A stretch of DNA of 44,492 bases from a virus. The translations under genes were made by a program, and so were the position numbers. This document shows, one piece after another, positions 7,089 through 15,287 of the stretch (within the stretch, counting starts at the first letter, position 1; every line of letters starts with the position of its first letter). Where the stretch lies: positions 1 to 44,492 of the IMG/VR virus record IMGVR_UViG_3300034374_010659, one strand, 5' to 3'. The notes beneath the pieces were generated by a model. It had not been told where the DNA came from. It was given only the letters and a program-made list of their open reading frames with translations, and did no database searches.

Positions 7089-8456
7089 TTAATCATTATA
7101 AATTCCCATAACATTGTAGTTGTGGATTTTCATAGAAATGGGATTCATAAAGATTTTGATAGGTTTGGTTCCTACATCACGTCCTTTGGCAATAATGAAA
7201 TCAGTTTCAAACAATTCATTGTGAGGTACGATTTCACCCATTTGCTCTCTGTAATACCCGTCGCGATAAAAGAATGCTACAACGTCTGCATCTTCTTCAA
7301 TCGAGCTTGATTCTTTTAGATCCGATAAACGTGGTCTTTTATTAGGTCGTTCTTCTACTTTTCTTGAAAGCTGTGATAAACCAACCCAACACGCATTGTT
7401 AACGCGTGCAAAGTTTTTAAACTCTCTTGTTATCGTAGTAACAGTAACACGCAGTTCTGAAGGCTTACGCAAGCTCATACGCTGTATGTGGTCAACAAAG
7501 AATAATCGCACACCATGTTGTGCGTGCAATTCTTGTGCTTTTTCCATAATTTCTTCCAAATTGGAATACGCATCATAGATGTACAAATTTGATTCATCTA
7601 TTGTTTTACCAGCTGAAATGACTTCTCGTAATTCCTTATCAGTTAGATCACCTGATTTGATTTTTGCATAATCAATCTTAGTGATCTTACTTGCTATTTT
7701 ATTTTTCAATTGCCACTTGGACATTTCAAGTGAGAAAATAGCAACTTTGTTTCCAAGCGCTGAGGTTTCCCATGCGGAAATAACCATAAAGGTTGATTTC
7801 CCCATACCAGGTCTTCCTGCAAGTACGAAAAATTCACCGGGAGAATATCCAGCAGTAAAACTATCTATCGCACTTACTGTTGTAGGAATACCTGAAGTCT
7901 GCCCCTCTCTGTTTTTAGTTACGTTCTCAATCATACGTTGTTCGTAATCTACAGCTTCTTCAGTCAATCCTTGCGTCAATCTTTTATACAGACGCGAATA
8001 ATCATCTAAAAGCAAGTCTCCGCTAACAATTACGTCGCGACCATTCCAATTGCCGAATAACATATCTCTTGATTTGTTATTCCAAAAATCAAATAATATG
8101 TGCTCTTTGAGCAACATAATATTGTAATCAAGCAATGTATCAGTCGCTAACGCTTTTTGCGTTAGCGTTACACACGCTACGTCAAATTGAGCTGAATTAT
8201 TGTGTCGATACTTTTCAGGACGACGATCGCAAACTGATGTTAGAACAGGGTTAATTCCCTTTTCATAACATTGCATGATTGACCAAAACACTTCTTGGTG
8301 AATTTCTTGAAGGAAATCACCAGGAAGTAAGTTGTGTTTCAATACAATTTTTCGAACATTAGGACTGTAGCCTAATAAGATAATTGTACCTAAAATATCT
8401 TGTTCTACTTTCTCTCGAAAATAAACATCATAATTCTTCTCTACGGTTTGTTCCAT
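7089..8456 (-). CDS. dnaB: DnaB-type replicative helicase
   Basis: This 455-residue protein has the usual DnaB length and layout. A helical N-terminal domain (about 15-160) is followed by a RecA-like domain with Walker A GRPGMGKST (about 214-222), Walker B LFFVDHIQ (about 318-325), and a C-terminal motif LSDLKESSSIEEDADVVAFFYRD. Family members are hexameric 5'-3' helicases that unwind the fork. No primase is visible in the window, so it may use a host primase or one encoded elsewhere. A 9-bp perfect hairpin (8145-8167) lies near codons 97-104. Confidence 0.95.
   Translation of the reverse strand: MEQTVEKNYDVYFREKVEQDILGTIILLGYSPNVRKIVLKHNLLPGDFLQEIHQEVFWSIMQCYEKGINPVLTSVCDRRPEKYRHNNSAQFDVACVTLTQKALATDTLLDYNIMLLKEHILFDFWNNKSRDMLFGNWNGRDVIVSGDLLLDDYSRLYKRLTQGLTEEAVDYEQRMIENVTKNREGQTSGIPTTVSAIDSFTAGYSPGEFFVLAGRPGMGKSTFMVISAWETSALGNKVAIFSLEMSKWQLKNKIASKITKIDYAKIKSGDLTDKELREVISAGKTIDESNLYIYDAYSNLEEIMEKAQELHAQHGVRLFFVDHIQRMSLRKPSELRVTVTTITREFKNFARVNNACWVGLSQLSRKVEERPNKRPRLSDLKESSSIEEDADVVAFFYRDGYYREQMGEIVPHNELFETDFIIAKGRDVGTKPIKIFMNPISMKIHNYNVMGIYND
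8145..8167. repeat. Intragenic perfect hairpin, 9-bp arms, in the helicase gene
   Basis: CGCTAACGC pairs with GCGTTAGCG around a TTTTT loop. It encodes LTQKALA in the helicase N-terminal domain. Confidence 0.65.
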
Positions 8457-8458
8457 AT

Positions 8459-8704
8459 TTAATTAAAATAAAATTTACCATTACATTCCATATACCACTT
8501 TGGTGGTTCTATCTCCATAGAAACGCATGCAGAAATCTTTACAAGATTTTGCATTTCGTCTTCTCTTAAGGGATCTAAAGCAACGACAAGAAAATTTCGT
8601 TCATTTTCCATTGCTGTTTTCGGTAGTCGATGGAAGTCAATCATTACTTGATCTAAACCTCCTCTAAAAGTGTAAATACACTGTAGTTTAATTTCTTTTG
8701 CCAT
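8459..8704 (-). CDS. Small hypothetical protein (81 aa)
   Basis: This 81-residue protein has beta-strand-rich ends (IKLQCIYTFRGG, CNGKFYFN) and no recognised motif. It lies between the helicase gene and an 83-residue gene whose stop it overlaps. Function unknown. Confidence 0.55.
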   Translation of the reverse strand: MAKEIKLQCIYTFRGGLDQVMIDFHRLPKTAMENERNFLVVALDPLREDEMQNLVKISACVSMEIEPPKWYMECNGKFYFN

Positions 8705-8955
8705 TATTCAAATATTAGTTCAACGTGTTTTCCTATTTTAGTTCCTAAAGGATCTGCATCTAAATCTTTTCCATGTATAGAAAGACGTTCCGGATATTTT
8801 TTGAAAAACGCTATAATTTGAGTTTCTTCATGCAATCCGTAATCACCAGCCAAAATATCTACACTCGAAAGGTAAATAGGCTCTTCAAGTTCTGTTGTAA
8901 CGAAAATTGGTCTTGACCAAAAATCTATACTGTGAAATTTTACTTTTAGTTTCAT
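8704..8955 (-). CDS. Small hypothetical protein beside PRTRC ThiF (83 aa)
   Basis: The protein begins MKLKVKFHSIDFWSRPIFVTTE and contains DADPLGTKIGKHVELIFE near the end. The pattern of a beta strand, FxSRPVF-like motif and DPLG turn occurs in small phage and plasmid proteins. It overlaps the ThiF gene by four bases, so it is probably co-translated with it. It does not resemble PRTRC protein C, which is found at 19345-19551. Confidence 0.55.
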   Translation of the reverse strand: MKLKVKFHSIDFWSRPIFVTTELEEPIYLSSVDILAGDYGLHEETQIIAFFKKYPERLSIHGKDLDADPLGTKIGKHVELIFE

Positions 8956-9674
8956 ATCGTATTGGTTTTAACATTAGGTGGCGTTAAATTAAAATACACC
9001 TGAGAATATCCGATATTCATGTCAATGAGTAACGCCGACAGCATTTCCATAACGTATATTCCGGTAAGTTTATTAATCATAAAGCTTTGTTCATTGAGTG
9101 AAGCTCTCATTGAACAGCTTGGTTCTTCAGGTTTGTCTTCCATTTCAGGATATAAATCAATAATGGAAGGCAATTGTTCTTTCTTTTTACGACTGTAAGA
9201 CGCTAACACAATTTGTCCGTAATCTCTTGAATTACCCGCATCAATCCAATAATAGGTTTGTTTATAGCTATTGCCTTTTGGTTTTGTTGGCAAATGTTTG
9301 GCTAATTTACGTCGCAATTTGACATTATCAACACACGTAATGATGATGTTATCATCATTAAGGTCTTGTAGTAAAAATTCTTTATTAAAGAATTGTACAT
9401 TACTGCCATAGGCGCGATTCACACGCGTTGTAAGGACTTCTGCTTTGTATTTGCCTATATCGGGTGGAAAGAATTTTTGACGTCCTATATTGTGCTGTTC
9501 TACAATATCAGGGTCAAATACTTTAATGTTCAAAGGTCGTTTATCCAATTGCTTTAAAGATTCAGATAATGCGACCAGTTCAGGAAGTATAAAACTTCCG
9601 GTTCCCCCAACACCTATCAAGGTAACATTGATATTATGTGTCGGATTGGCTAAGTAATTATGAAGGCAAAACAT
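8952..9674 (-). CDS. PRTRC system ThiF family protein (E1-like adenylating enzyme)
   Basis: This 240-residue protein has a Rossmann start VTLIGVGGTGSFI (GxGGTG at about 21-26), then FDPDIVEQHNIGRQKF (acidic ribose-binding position and Arg finger, about 53-68), CVDN (114-117), WIDAGNSRDYGQIVL (143-157) and a late Cys in PSCSMR (187). This is the E1/ThiF/MoeB fold, which adenylates the C-terminus of a ubiquitin-like or sulfur-carrier protein. Adjacency to PRTRC protein B identifies it as the PRTRC ThiF. The substrate is unknown. It overlaps the B gene by 17 bases. Confidence 0.85.
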   Translation of the reverse strand: MFCLHNYLANPTHNINVTLIGVGGTGSFILPELVALSESLKQLDKRPLNIKVFDPDIVEQHNIGRQKFFPPDIGKYKAEVLTTRVNRAYGSNVQFFNKEFLLQDLNDDNIIITCVDNVKLRRKLAKHLPTKPKGNSYKQTYYWIDAGNSRDYGQIVLASYSRKKKEQLPSIIDLYPEMEDKPEEPSCSMRASLNEQSFMINKLTGIYVMEMLSALLIDMNIGYSQVYFNLTPPNVKTNTI

Positions 9675-10338
9675 GTTTCAGTTTTTTAAATGGTTTCAGC
9701 ATTTTCTTAGGAAAAGGTTTCTTTTGATTGAATAATCCTGCATGAAACTTTTTATCGTTTCTCATAAGTTCTGTTGTGAACTGAGAAGAAAAGAACACAT
9801 TCTCCAAGTTTCGCATAATTGTATTAATGCTTTCGCTATACACACGTTCTCGTTTGATATTTCCCCAACACAAGTTATTGTCTTGATAGATGTTAGGAAA
9901 TGGCAATCTGTAAAGCATCGTATCAGGAGTAACGTTTGTAGTTTTCAAAGCGTATAAATACAACTGATTTTCTTTCATGAAAAACAGTATGTTAGGATAA
10001 TACAACATACGCTCTTTTTTACCTTTTTGATAATAAGGTTTGTAGTCACCTTTAACGACCCAAGCAACTTCCGGATACATACCATAAACGGAATAATACA
10101 CAACATTTTGAGGAATGAAATTGTGGTCAAAATGTGCAAACGCACCTTTTGTTTCGTTTTGTTGCTGTAAGTCTTTTAACAAGCCTTGTATGGCTTTATA
10201 AGAGATTGGTTTGTATACAGGGTTAGTATCTAAATCAACGCTATACTCCGCATAAATCTCATTTTCAGATTTAAAAAAGATAATGTCAAAATAAGGTGTT
10301 AATTCTTTTCTTGACAATTCTGATATTAATTCGTTCAT
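9658..10338 (-). CDS. PRTRC system protein B
   Basis: The 226-residue length, the core LYYPNILFFMKENQLYLYALKTTNVTPDTMLYRLPFPNIYQDNNLCWGN (about 116-165), and the directly following ThiF gene all fit PRTRC protein B. The family pattern is P-L-F-x-L-x-V-A-L, then P-lyr-PF-NV, then G-C-WGN. The family is known from plasmids and mobile elements in cassettes with ThiF, and its biochemical role is unknown. The ATG at 10338 is in the AATTATG context. Confidence 0.75.
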   Translation of the reverse strand: MNELISELSRKELTPYFDIIFFKSENEIYAEYSVDLDTNPVYKPISYKAIQGLLKDLQQQNETKGAFAHFDHNFIPQNVVYYSVYGMYPEVAWVVKGDYKPYYQKGKKERMLYYPNILFFMKENQLYLYALKTTNVTPDTMLYRLPFPNIYQDNNLCWGNIKRERVYSESINTIMRNLENVFFSSQFTTELMRNDKKFHAGLFNQKKPFPKKMLKPFKKLKHVLPS

Positions 10339-10349
10339 AATTTTAAGTA

Positions 10350-11312
10350 TTAATAGTAACAGTCTAAGTTTTCAAAGATTTGAAAGAATTTCTTAAAGGC
10401 ATCCGCTTTTTTAGCATGTTGCTCAGAAGTTTCATTTTCAAAATCCCAAACACAGAAAGGTGTGGGATAATAAGATTCTCTTAAATTCATTTCAATCGTT
10501 GAATGCAGTTCGTAATCAACATCACTTTCTGATAAAAAATCCCAGCTTATTGATAAAATATCATCTATAAATGAATATTGATCATCATCATCATCAATAT
10601 GAATACTTTCTAATGATGAAAGCGAATATTGATGTTGAATAAAATCTGTTGAAAGTGTTATAAAATCCTTGTATTCCGGATATTTCTTAACCCAATGATT
10701 GATTGTTTTGGAATAATGCTTTATGATGTAAGGTCCTTCAGGAACTACAAAAGGAAGTAATTTATTAGTGATAACATCAAAAGCATGCTTATCTTGCTCA
10801 TAAGCTTCTTCTTCATATCCCAGATCACGACCGTATTGTTCGTAATCATCAATACGATTTTCCAAAACATCTTTTGCATAATCTCCGGAACCAGAATGAT
10901 AAGAACTCAATCCAAGTGTAACAAGACTTTGTAAAATTTCCTGAAGAAATTTTCGAAAGTTTTTGTCCGGATGTTCATACATCTTTTTGACAGGAAGTGT
11001 ATTGATATCCCATGGAGTTTCAATAGCGGTTCCTATTCTTATTCCATTTGGATCAAACGCTATTTCTACATTAAATTTTGAATGAATAGTTGTAGCAATA
11101 AAAAAGACAGCACCATCAAGAGTGCTGTCTTCTTCTATAAGTGTATTTTCAAAATCAGGAATGTGTTGACAAGCAATTTCATACAAACGTGTAAGCACAC
11201 GTTTAAAATATTCCTGGTTTTTTTCCGTTTCATAAAACGGTTTCTGTAAGTAAGCTATCCTGTAAAAAGGAATTACAGTAGGTCGATACTCTTTGAATTT
11301 AAAGTCATGCAT
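10350..11312 (-). CDS. Acidic hypothetical protein upstream of PRTRC B (320 aa)
   Basis: This acidic protein has an Asp-rich tract (IDDDDDQYSF, about residues 248-257) and mixed alpha/beta character. Its place directly upstream of PRTRC B makes it a candidate for a PRTRC-associated component (the slot of protein F or the unnamed gene in Bacteroidota cassettes), but I see no motif that proves this. Two inverted repeats lie in its coding sequence. The one at 11104-11131 is followed leftward by a T tract and looks like an intrinsic terminator within the gene; the other is at 10575-10600. Confidence 0.6.
   Translation of the reverse strand: MHDFKFKEYRPTVIPFYRIAYLQKPFYETEKNQEYFKRVLTRLYEIACQHIPDFENTLIEEDSTLDGAVFFIATTIHSKFNVEIAFDPNGIRIGTAIETPWDINTLPVKKMYEHPDKNFRKFLQEILQSLVTLGLSSYHSGSGDYAKDVLENRIDDYEQYGRDLGYEEEAYEQDKHAFDVITNKLLPFVVPEGPYIIKHYSKTINHWVKKYPEYKDFITLSTDFIQHQYSLSSLESIHIDDDDDQYSFIDDILSISWDFLSESDVDYELHSTIEMNLRESYYPTPFCVWDFENETSEQHAKKADAFKKFFQIFENLDCYY
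10575..10600. repeat. Intragenic perfect hairpin, 8-bp arms
   Basis: ATATTGAT pairs with ATCAATAT around a 10-base loop, in codons of the poly-Asp tract of gene 10350-11312. Confidence 0.5.
11094..11131 (-). terminator. Terminator-like hairpin inside gene 10350-11312
   Basis: AAGACAGCAC (11104-11113) and GTGCTGTCTT (11122-11131) form a perfect 10-bp stem with an 8-base loop. Read leftward the stem runs straight into TTTTTTATT. It falls in codons for EDSTLDGAVFFIA at about residues 61-73, so it could act as an internal attenuator on the leftward transcript. This is seen in sequence; activity is inferred. Confidence 0.55.
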
Positions 11313-11378
11313 TTGTAACGCTCGTTATTTTTTAAAACAGCAACTACAGATGGAAATTTTGTTCTTGAAGGAGTATTG

Positions 11379-12290
11379 TTAAGCTTCTTCTGATCCAGAT
11401 TCTGCATGTACTGTTTCAAGGTTATTTTCTTCATGCTCAATAAGATTTAAGTATTCCAATACTTTAAATGCATCACGCATTGCGTCATAAACAATACGTT
11501 CATCTTTTTGCAATACACCTAACCAATGTTGGATGTATGCAGAAGCATTGTCAATGGTATCATTGACAATAGATACGGTTTCACATAAGAAACACGATAC
11601 CAATTCAGCTACAAGTTCTTCGCGTGCATATTCGGGAGATCCTTTCGGATGTCTTCCCATAATGCCATCGCGATTCAATCGGCTTGTATGTCCGGTTGAA
11701 TGTCCAAACTCATGAAAGAGTGTGGCATAGTACGCTTCTTCATATTCAAAGCGACGTTTATCAGGCATCATTACCGTATCAGTGCTTGGTCGATAATACG
11801 CATTCTCAATTAAGGAATGCGTATAAGGAGCTACTTTAGGTTGAATTTGCTCAATAAACAATTCAATATTGGTAATGTCCGCAAATTCCCGACCTTCAAG
11901 TATTTCTTGCATTTCAGTTTCAAACGGATTGGTTAGATTCGTTTGTTCTAAATTGAAAAGATTGTACTTTTTAGCAATCGGATATTTGATTTGCTCATCA
12001 CCATCTACTTTGATAATCATTTTCCAAAACACAACAGGCGTTGATTTCTCGCCTTTGTTCACTTTACCACCTAATTGTTTGACTTGTTTAAACGTCAACC
12101 AATAAGGTGTTGCTCTGTTTTCAAAAAGTAAGTTCCAAAAGTTTACTCCTGAATAAGCACGCTTGGAAAGAAAATTCTTTGGCATACCAATGCTCAAAGA
12201 TTTCCATTCGCGTTTCCAAGGGATTTCCCCTTGTTTCAATTTTGCAATAACTCGATCAGTTAATTGCTTGTAAATGCTGATTTTGCTCAT
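11379..12290 (-). CDS. ardC: ArdC-like antirestriction protein (ssDNA-binding plus zincin domain)
   Basis: The N-terminal domain (about 1-120) has the ArdC signature: VIAKLKQGEIPWKREW, then FLSKRAYSGVNFWNLL, then KQLGGKVNKGEKSTPVVFWK. The C-terminal half has a zincin site HEFGH (193-197) with a following ARLV-type acidic helix (YAREELVAELVSCFL, 221-235). ArdC/TraC-type proteins bind single-stranded DNA and protect incoming plasmids from restriction. In a phage this would shield injected DNA. The length (303 aa) is normal. It overlaps the upstream zinc-finger gene by 35 bases. A 10-bp hairpin lies at 11547-11570. Confidence 0.85.
   Translation of the reverse strand: MSKISIYKQLTDRVIAKLKQGEIPWKREWKSLSIGMPKNFLSKRAYSGVNFWNLLFENRATPYWLTFKQVKQLGGKVNKGEKSTPVVFWKMIIKVDGDEQIKYPIAKKYNLFNLEQTNLTNPFETEMQEILEGREFADITNIELFIEQIQPKVAPYTHSLIENAYYRPSTDTVMMPDKRRFEYEEAYYATLFHEFGHSTGHTSRLNRDGIMGRHPKGSPEYAREELVAELVSCFLCETVSIVNDTIDNASAYIQHWLGVLQKDERIVYDAMRDAFKVLEYLNLIEHEENNLETVHAESGSEEA
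11547..11570. repeat. Intragenic perfect hairpin, 10-bp arms, in ardC
   Basis: ATTGTCAATG pairs with CATTGACAAT around a 4-base GTAT loop, in codons for IVNDTIDN. Confidence 0.65.
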
Positions 12291-12756
12291 TGATTTGTGA
12301 TTTAGCTTCTCGATTAATTTTTATTATAAGACGTTTCGCTTTAATAAGTTCTTCTGATATTTCTCCTTGAATATTCTTTTCTCTTAAGAGTTTTTTAATG
12401 TATCTATCAGATAATTCTTTATGTTGTTTCCGACTTAAGAGCTTATTATATTCCTGCCATTTTTTTCTGATTTCCGGATTTTGATCTTTTCTGTTTTGAA
12501 TACGCTTATTAATTTTTTCGCGATTTCTTTTCGAATAATTACTCATTTCTTTGAGTTTTTTTTCACGTCTTCTCCAATAAGCTTCTCTTTCTTGTTTACG
12601 CTTTTTTTCAAGTTGTTCTGGCGTAAAATTTTTCCGTCGTAAATTCGTTTTCTTATTTATACAAGGTTTGCATTGTCTGCCTTTATACGAAAACTCATGC
12701 AAGTACTTTTCTTCATTGCAGCACGAACAAGTTTTTTTTATTTTTTCAATTCGCAT
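12256..12756 (-). CDS. Zinc-finger, highly basic protein (HNH-associated type)
   Basis: A CxxC pair at about 10-13 (TCSCC) and a second at 29-32 (CKPC) form a zinc ribbon like those heading many HNH and GIY-YIG homing endonucleases. A long Arg/Lys-rich helix follows (about 40-110), then a C-terminal segment LSDRYIKKLLREKNIQGEISEELIKAKRLIIKINRE. That segment matches a phage motif (LSDxYIKxLL...E-I-xELIExKRxxLKxxR) found in HNH-linked proteins. No HNH catalytic triad is visible, so it may be a DNA-binding relative or degenerate homing nuclease. Confidence 0.55.
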   Translation of the reverse strand: MRIEKIKKTCSCCNEEKYLHEFSYKGRQCKPCINKKTNLRRKNFTPEQLEKKRKQEREAYWRRREKKLKEMSNYSKRNREKINKRIQNRKDQNPEIRKKWQEYNKLLSRKQHKELSDRYIKKLLREKNIQGEISEELIKAKRLIIKINREAKSQINEQNQHLQAIN

Positions 12757-12965
12757 TTCTTGTCTTTTTGAGGCACAGTAGCCAAGAAAGGTATAGGGCT
12801 ATTGTTTTCTAAATAACGGTTATAATTTCCTTCAGCAATAGCTGATCTAACCATAGAATTACTAATAGAAACAAAGCTTCTCGCTTCATCAGTGTTAATT
12901 TTTCTATTTCTAAGGTCTTCAAATACCTTAGTTAATTCGGTTCTTAATTCAGTTGTATTTTTCAT
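12738..12965 (-). CDS. Small phage protein (75 aa)
   Basis: The pattern LRTELTKVFEDLRNRKINTDEARSFVSISNSMVRSAIAEGNYNRYL...PFL matches a widespread family of small helical phage proteins (ELR-L---L-xLRxGxI-xxxAxxxxxxAxxIIxxxKxE...FL) of unknown role. It overlaps both neighbours, so it belongs to a translationally coupled run. A 7-bp perfect hairpin (CTAAGGT/ACCTTAG, 12910-12931) lies in the coding sequence. Confidence 0.6.
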   Translation of the reverse strand: MKNTTELRTELTKVFEDLRNRKINTDEARSFVSISNSMVRSAIAEGNYNRYLENNSPIPFLATVPQKDKKCELKK

Positions 12966-13279
12966 GATAGTACTTTTTTAAATCTCTCTAATGATTGTTC
13001 AAAATTCCCAATATACGTTCCTTCAGCAATTACATATTCAGGCGTATGTTTTCTTCCTGAATCTCTAATTTGCCACTTATTATCTTTTGTAATAACAGCT
13101 AATGAGTAGCCGTCTACAAATTCCATGTCTGATGCAATTCCGTGTTCTACTTCTTGAAAAATATCTGAGATACCATTGAAGATAAAACACAAAGAATTGT
13201 TGTATAAAATAGCGAACGCACCGTCTTCGGTGCGTTCCATATCTTTTACTTTATAAATTCCTGCAAATACTTTTCTCAT
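12962..13279 (-). CDS. Hypothetical protein (105 aa)
   Basis: This beta-rich 105-residue protein (MRKVFAGIYKVKDMERTEDGAFAILYNNSLCFIFNGI...) has no recognised motif. It overlaps its neighbours by four bases on each side. A 9-bp GC-rich hairpin (13214-13237) covers codons for ERTEDGAF. Confidence 0.55.
   Translation of the reverse strand: MRKVFAGIYKVKDMERTEDGAFAILYNNSLCFIFNGISDIFQEVEHGIASDMEFVDGYSLAVITKDNKWQIRDSGRKHTPEYVIAEGTYIGNFEQSLERFKKVLS
13214..13237. repeat. Intragenic perfect hairpin, 9-bp GC-rich arms
   Basis: GAACGCACC pairs with GGTGCGTTC around a 6-base loop, at about codons 15-22 of gene 12962-13279. Confidence 0.65.
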
Positions 13280-13491
13280 AACATCAAACAGCTTTTCATT
13301 GATTTGGTTTTACAATGGTCGCAATGACCTCTTGTTTGATCCGGTTCCATATATTCAGTATGGTCACAACTCTCATTCATGCAAATGCATGGCACAATGC
13401 TTTCAAGCATATAATCTCTAAGAAAGTTATCAATTGAATGATACCCTTCGCTCTGCGCTAATTGAATTAGCTTGTCGTTAGTTTTACTCAT
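13276..13491 (-). CDS. Zinc-ribbon protein of plasmid/phage type (71 aa)
   Basis: Four cysteines are spaced as C-x4-C (37, 42) and C-x2-C (57, 60) within ESIVPCICMNESCDHTEYMEPDQTRGHCDHCKTKSMKSCLML. This matches a common small family in phages and mobile elements (SVVPaIC-n-GCDyt-e-EPDq-rGwCe-C---v-S-lvL) thought to bind zinc. No activity is known. It overlaps both neighbouring genes. Confidence 0.7.
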   Translation of the reverse strand: MSKTNDKLIQLAQSEGYHSIDNFLRDYMLESIVPCICMNESCDHTEYMEPDQTRGHCDHCKTKSMKSCLML

Positions 13492-14123
13492 TATTTTTCA
13501 ATTTTATGCTCGGCTTCATAAGCCTTTTTATTAGTTTCAAGTTCAATCCATTTATCTCTGAATTGCTGAATTTCAGTTTCATCAGTTACAAATGGAAATT
13601 CTTCGATAAATGCATCGACATCATCGTAACAGTCCAAAATACTCCAATCGCACATGTACTCATTGAGTAATGAATGCATACCTTCACAGTTACGATATAA
13701 ATGTTCAGCATAAGAGTAGTCTTCATCACTTACAAGTCCATCTTCTACTTGAAGAATACCTCCAAAATTCATTCCTGGTTCTGAATATTCATGAAATACA
13801 TCTACGTTGTATTCCAACGCAATCATTTTGATTAATGTATCAGGCGGACCCCAAGCACTATCACCTTGAATAGTGATGCTGTATTCTTTGTTTTGAATTT
13901 GAACATCATCGAGTTCTATCTCGTCAGTATCTATTTCCATATCCCACCATTTGGTGCCATAGAAATAGTAATCTTTGTCTTTTTCAGGCTCTTTAAAGAA
14001 AGAGTCACCAAAATCAACAAACGTATTGAATGATCCGTAATTTTTGAACTTTGAAACAAGCTCTTGTAATACGCTCAGTTTTTCCGAGCGTATTTGTACA
14101 TAATTCCAACAGTTATTTGCCAT
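13491..14123 (-). CDS. YubB/Api92-like ferredoxin-fold protein
   Basis: The start MANNCWNYVQIRSEKLSVLQELVSKF and the later WGPPDTLIKMIALEYNVDVFHEYSEPGMNFGGILQVEDG (about 127-165) match the DUF1281/Api92 (YubB ferredoxin-like) pattern (MxNWCxNxLxI..., aWgPP---l--la--yp--i---Y-EpG--F-G). Such genes are typical of plasmids and phages, with unknown function. The length (210 aa) is normal. A 9-bp hairpin at 14068-14094 lies within the first 20 codons, where it could affect translation. Confidence 0.65.
   Translation of the reverse strand: MANNCWNYVQIRSEKLSVLQELVSKFKNYGSFNTFVDFGDSFFKEPEKDKDYYFYGTKWWDMEIDTDEIELDDVQIQNKEYSITIQGDSAWGPPDTLIKMIALEYNVDVFHEYSEPGMNFGGILQVEDGLVSDEDYSYAEHLYRNCEGMHSLLNEYMCDWSILDCYDDVDAFIEEFPFVTDETEIQQFRDKWIELETNKKAYEAEHKIEK
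14068..14094. repeat. Intragenic perfect hairpin, 9-bp arms, near a gene start
   Basis: AATACGCTC pairs with GAGCGTATT around a 9-base loop, at codons 11-19 of the YubB/Api92-like gene. Confidence 0.6.
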
Positions 14124-14135
14124 AATTATTTGTAT

Positions 14136-14513
14136 CTAAAAATTCATTTTTATTTGTTTCGGATCCCATCCATGTTGCATTCTCCATTTCTTAGCATATT
14201 CACCATCTGGCAATGGTACTCTATTAAACCATGTCGTAGGACAGTTATAATATGCCGGCCCCATAGACTCTGAAATAAGCTTAATGAATGCTTCACCATT
14301 TCTTAATTCTATCAATGCAACACCAATAGCTTCACCACCCGGTGTGTCTGCAATAAAATAAAGTTCATTATACTGACCTTTCTGAGTTGCTTTTACCAAT
14401 TTATGTGCTAAAATGTCCACTGATAAATCTTGTCTTAAAATATCTAAAGCAGATGCTTCAGATAACGTTGTATTTGTATCGGTAGTACGATACGTAAAAC
14501 TTGTCCATCCCAT
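14136..14513 (-). CDS. Conserved phage/plasmid protein beginning MGWTSF
   Basis: I chose the ATG at 14513, giving 125 residues beginning MGWTSFTYRTTDT. It sits in the AATTATG context, while the longer frame (to 14573) would overlap the upstream gene. The core IADTPGGEAIGVALIELRNGEAFIKLISESMGPAYYNCPTTWFNRVP...YAKKWR follows a pattern known from plasmid and phage proteins starting MGW (ESMGP-x-CP...LL...YA-xWR, as in DUF6927). No function is established. Confidence 0.6.
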   Translation of the reverse strand: MGWTSFTYRTTDTNTTLSEASALDILRQDLSVDILAHKLVKATQKGQYNELYFIADTPGGEAIGVALIELRNGEAFIKLISESMGPAYYNCPTTWFNRVPLPDGEYAKKWRMQHGWDPKQIKMNF

Positions 14514-14526
14514 AATTAATTGTTTT

Positions 14527-14739
14527 CTATTCAATTTTAATTTTACGTTTTCTTGCGACTTTGCGCATATCATTCAATTTTCCAAATATGGTATTGGGAT
14601 AATTGTAGTTCATCACGTAATAATACGTGTCTTCATTTTTTACTCTCAACTCATCAATAATTTGTTGAGGTAAACCAGGGTCTATATTCTGAAGTTCTTC
14701 TTCATCATACAGACGTTTCATTAATTGTCCTTTGTTCAT
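14527..14739 (-). CDS. Small hypothetical protein (70 aa)
   Basis: This 70-residue basic protein (MNKGQLMKRLYDEEELQNIDPGLPQQIIDELRVKNEDTYYYVMNYNYPNTIFG...) has no recognised motif. It lies three bases from its upstream neighbour and uses the AATTATG start context. Confidence 0.5.
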   Translation of the reverse strand: MNKGQLMKRLYDEEELQNIDPGLPQQIIDELRVKNEDTYYYVMNYNYPNTIFGKLNDMRKVARKRKIKIE

Positions 14740-14741
14740 AA

Positions 14742-15287
14742 TTATTTTGTTTCTTTATTTAATTCGGGAAATACGTTTTCATCGATTAGAAAATCAAAAA
14801 GTCTTTTTTCTAATGCTACTAAATCATTACCATTTGTTTCTTCTTGACCAAGTATTAAACAATACAAGCCATTATTTTGTATTCCAATAAATCCAGAACC
14901 ATCAGCATAAGACCAACAATATCGAATATCAAGGTCATTTTGACCATATAATCCGTCATAGATAATATTACCATCACTTTCATATAATGGCTCTATTTCT
15001 TTTGTTTTTCTAAAATGTTCAAAAATCGCTTGCTCTTGCACATCATAAGCAAGCTGTTCTATCTTATTTAAGAGATCTGTTGTCCAAGAATTGACTTCTG
15101 CTGTCAATTCATTATGACACTGACTTAATGGATATCCTTCGTTTAATAAGTCCTGAATAATCGGATCATCTAAATCAGACCATAGTGCATTTAGATGATT
15201 GAAACCATGAGCAAATTTTGAAATTGATATCTTTAGATCGCTCAATCTTTTAATTGTTTTTTCTTGTTTTAAACTTAAATGTTTCAT
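14742..15287 (-). CDS. Hypothetical protein (181 aa)
   Basis: This 181-residue protein has a helical N-terminal half (LKQEKTIKRLSDLKISISKFAHGFNHLNALWSDLDDP) and a C-terminal beta domain with GSGFIGIQNNGLYCLILGQEETNGNDLVALEKRLFDFL. I do not recognise the family. Its coding sequence holds one of the longest perfect inverted repeats in the window (11-bp arms, 15165-15199) and a 7-bp one (GCTTGCT/AGCAAGC near 15050). Confidence 0.55.
   Translation of the reverse strand: MKHLSLKQEKTIKRLSDLKISISKFAHGFNHLNALWSDLDDPIIQDLLNEGYPLSQCHNELTAEVNSWTTDLLNKIEQLAYDVQEQAIFEHFRKTKEIEPLYESDGNIIYDGLYGQNDLDIRYCWSYADGSGFIGIQNNGLYCLILGQEETNGNDLVALEKRLFDFLIDENVFPELNKETK
15165..15199. repeat. Intragenic perfect hairpin, 11-bp arms
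   Basis: ATCATCTAAAT pairs with ATTTAGATGAT around a 13-base loop, in codons for NHLNALWSDLDD of gene 14742-15287. A further G-T wobble could extend it. Confidence 0.7.

Noticed and set aside
6384-8456. Stop-codon reassignment as in some crAss-like phages
   Set aside because: Genes ending in TAA, TGA and TAG all terminate at sensible lengths close to the next start, including TAG at 3820 and 23671, and conserved genes have no internal stops.
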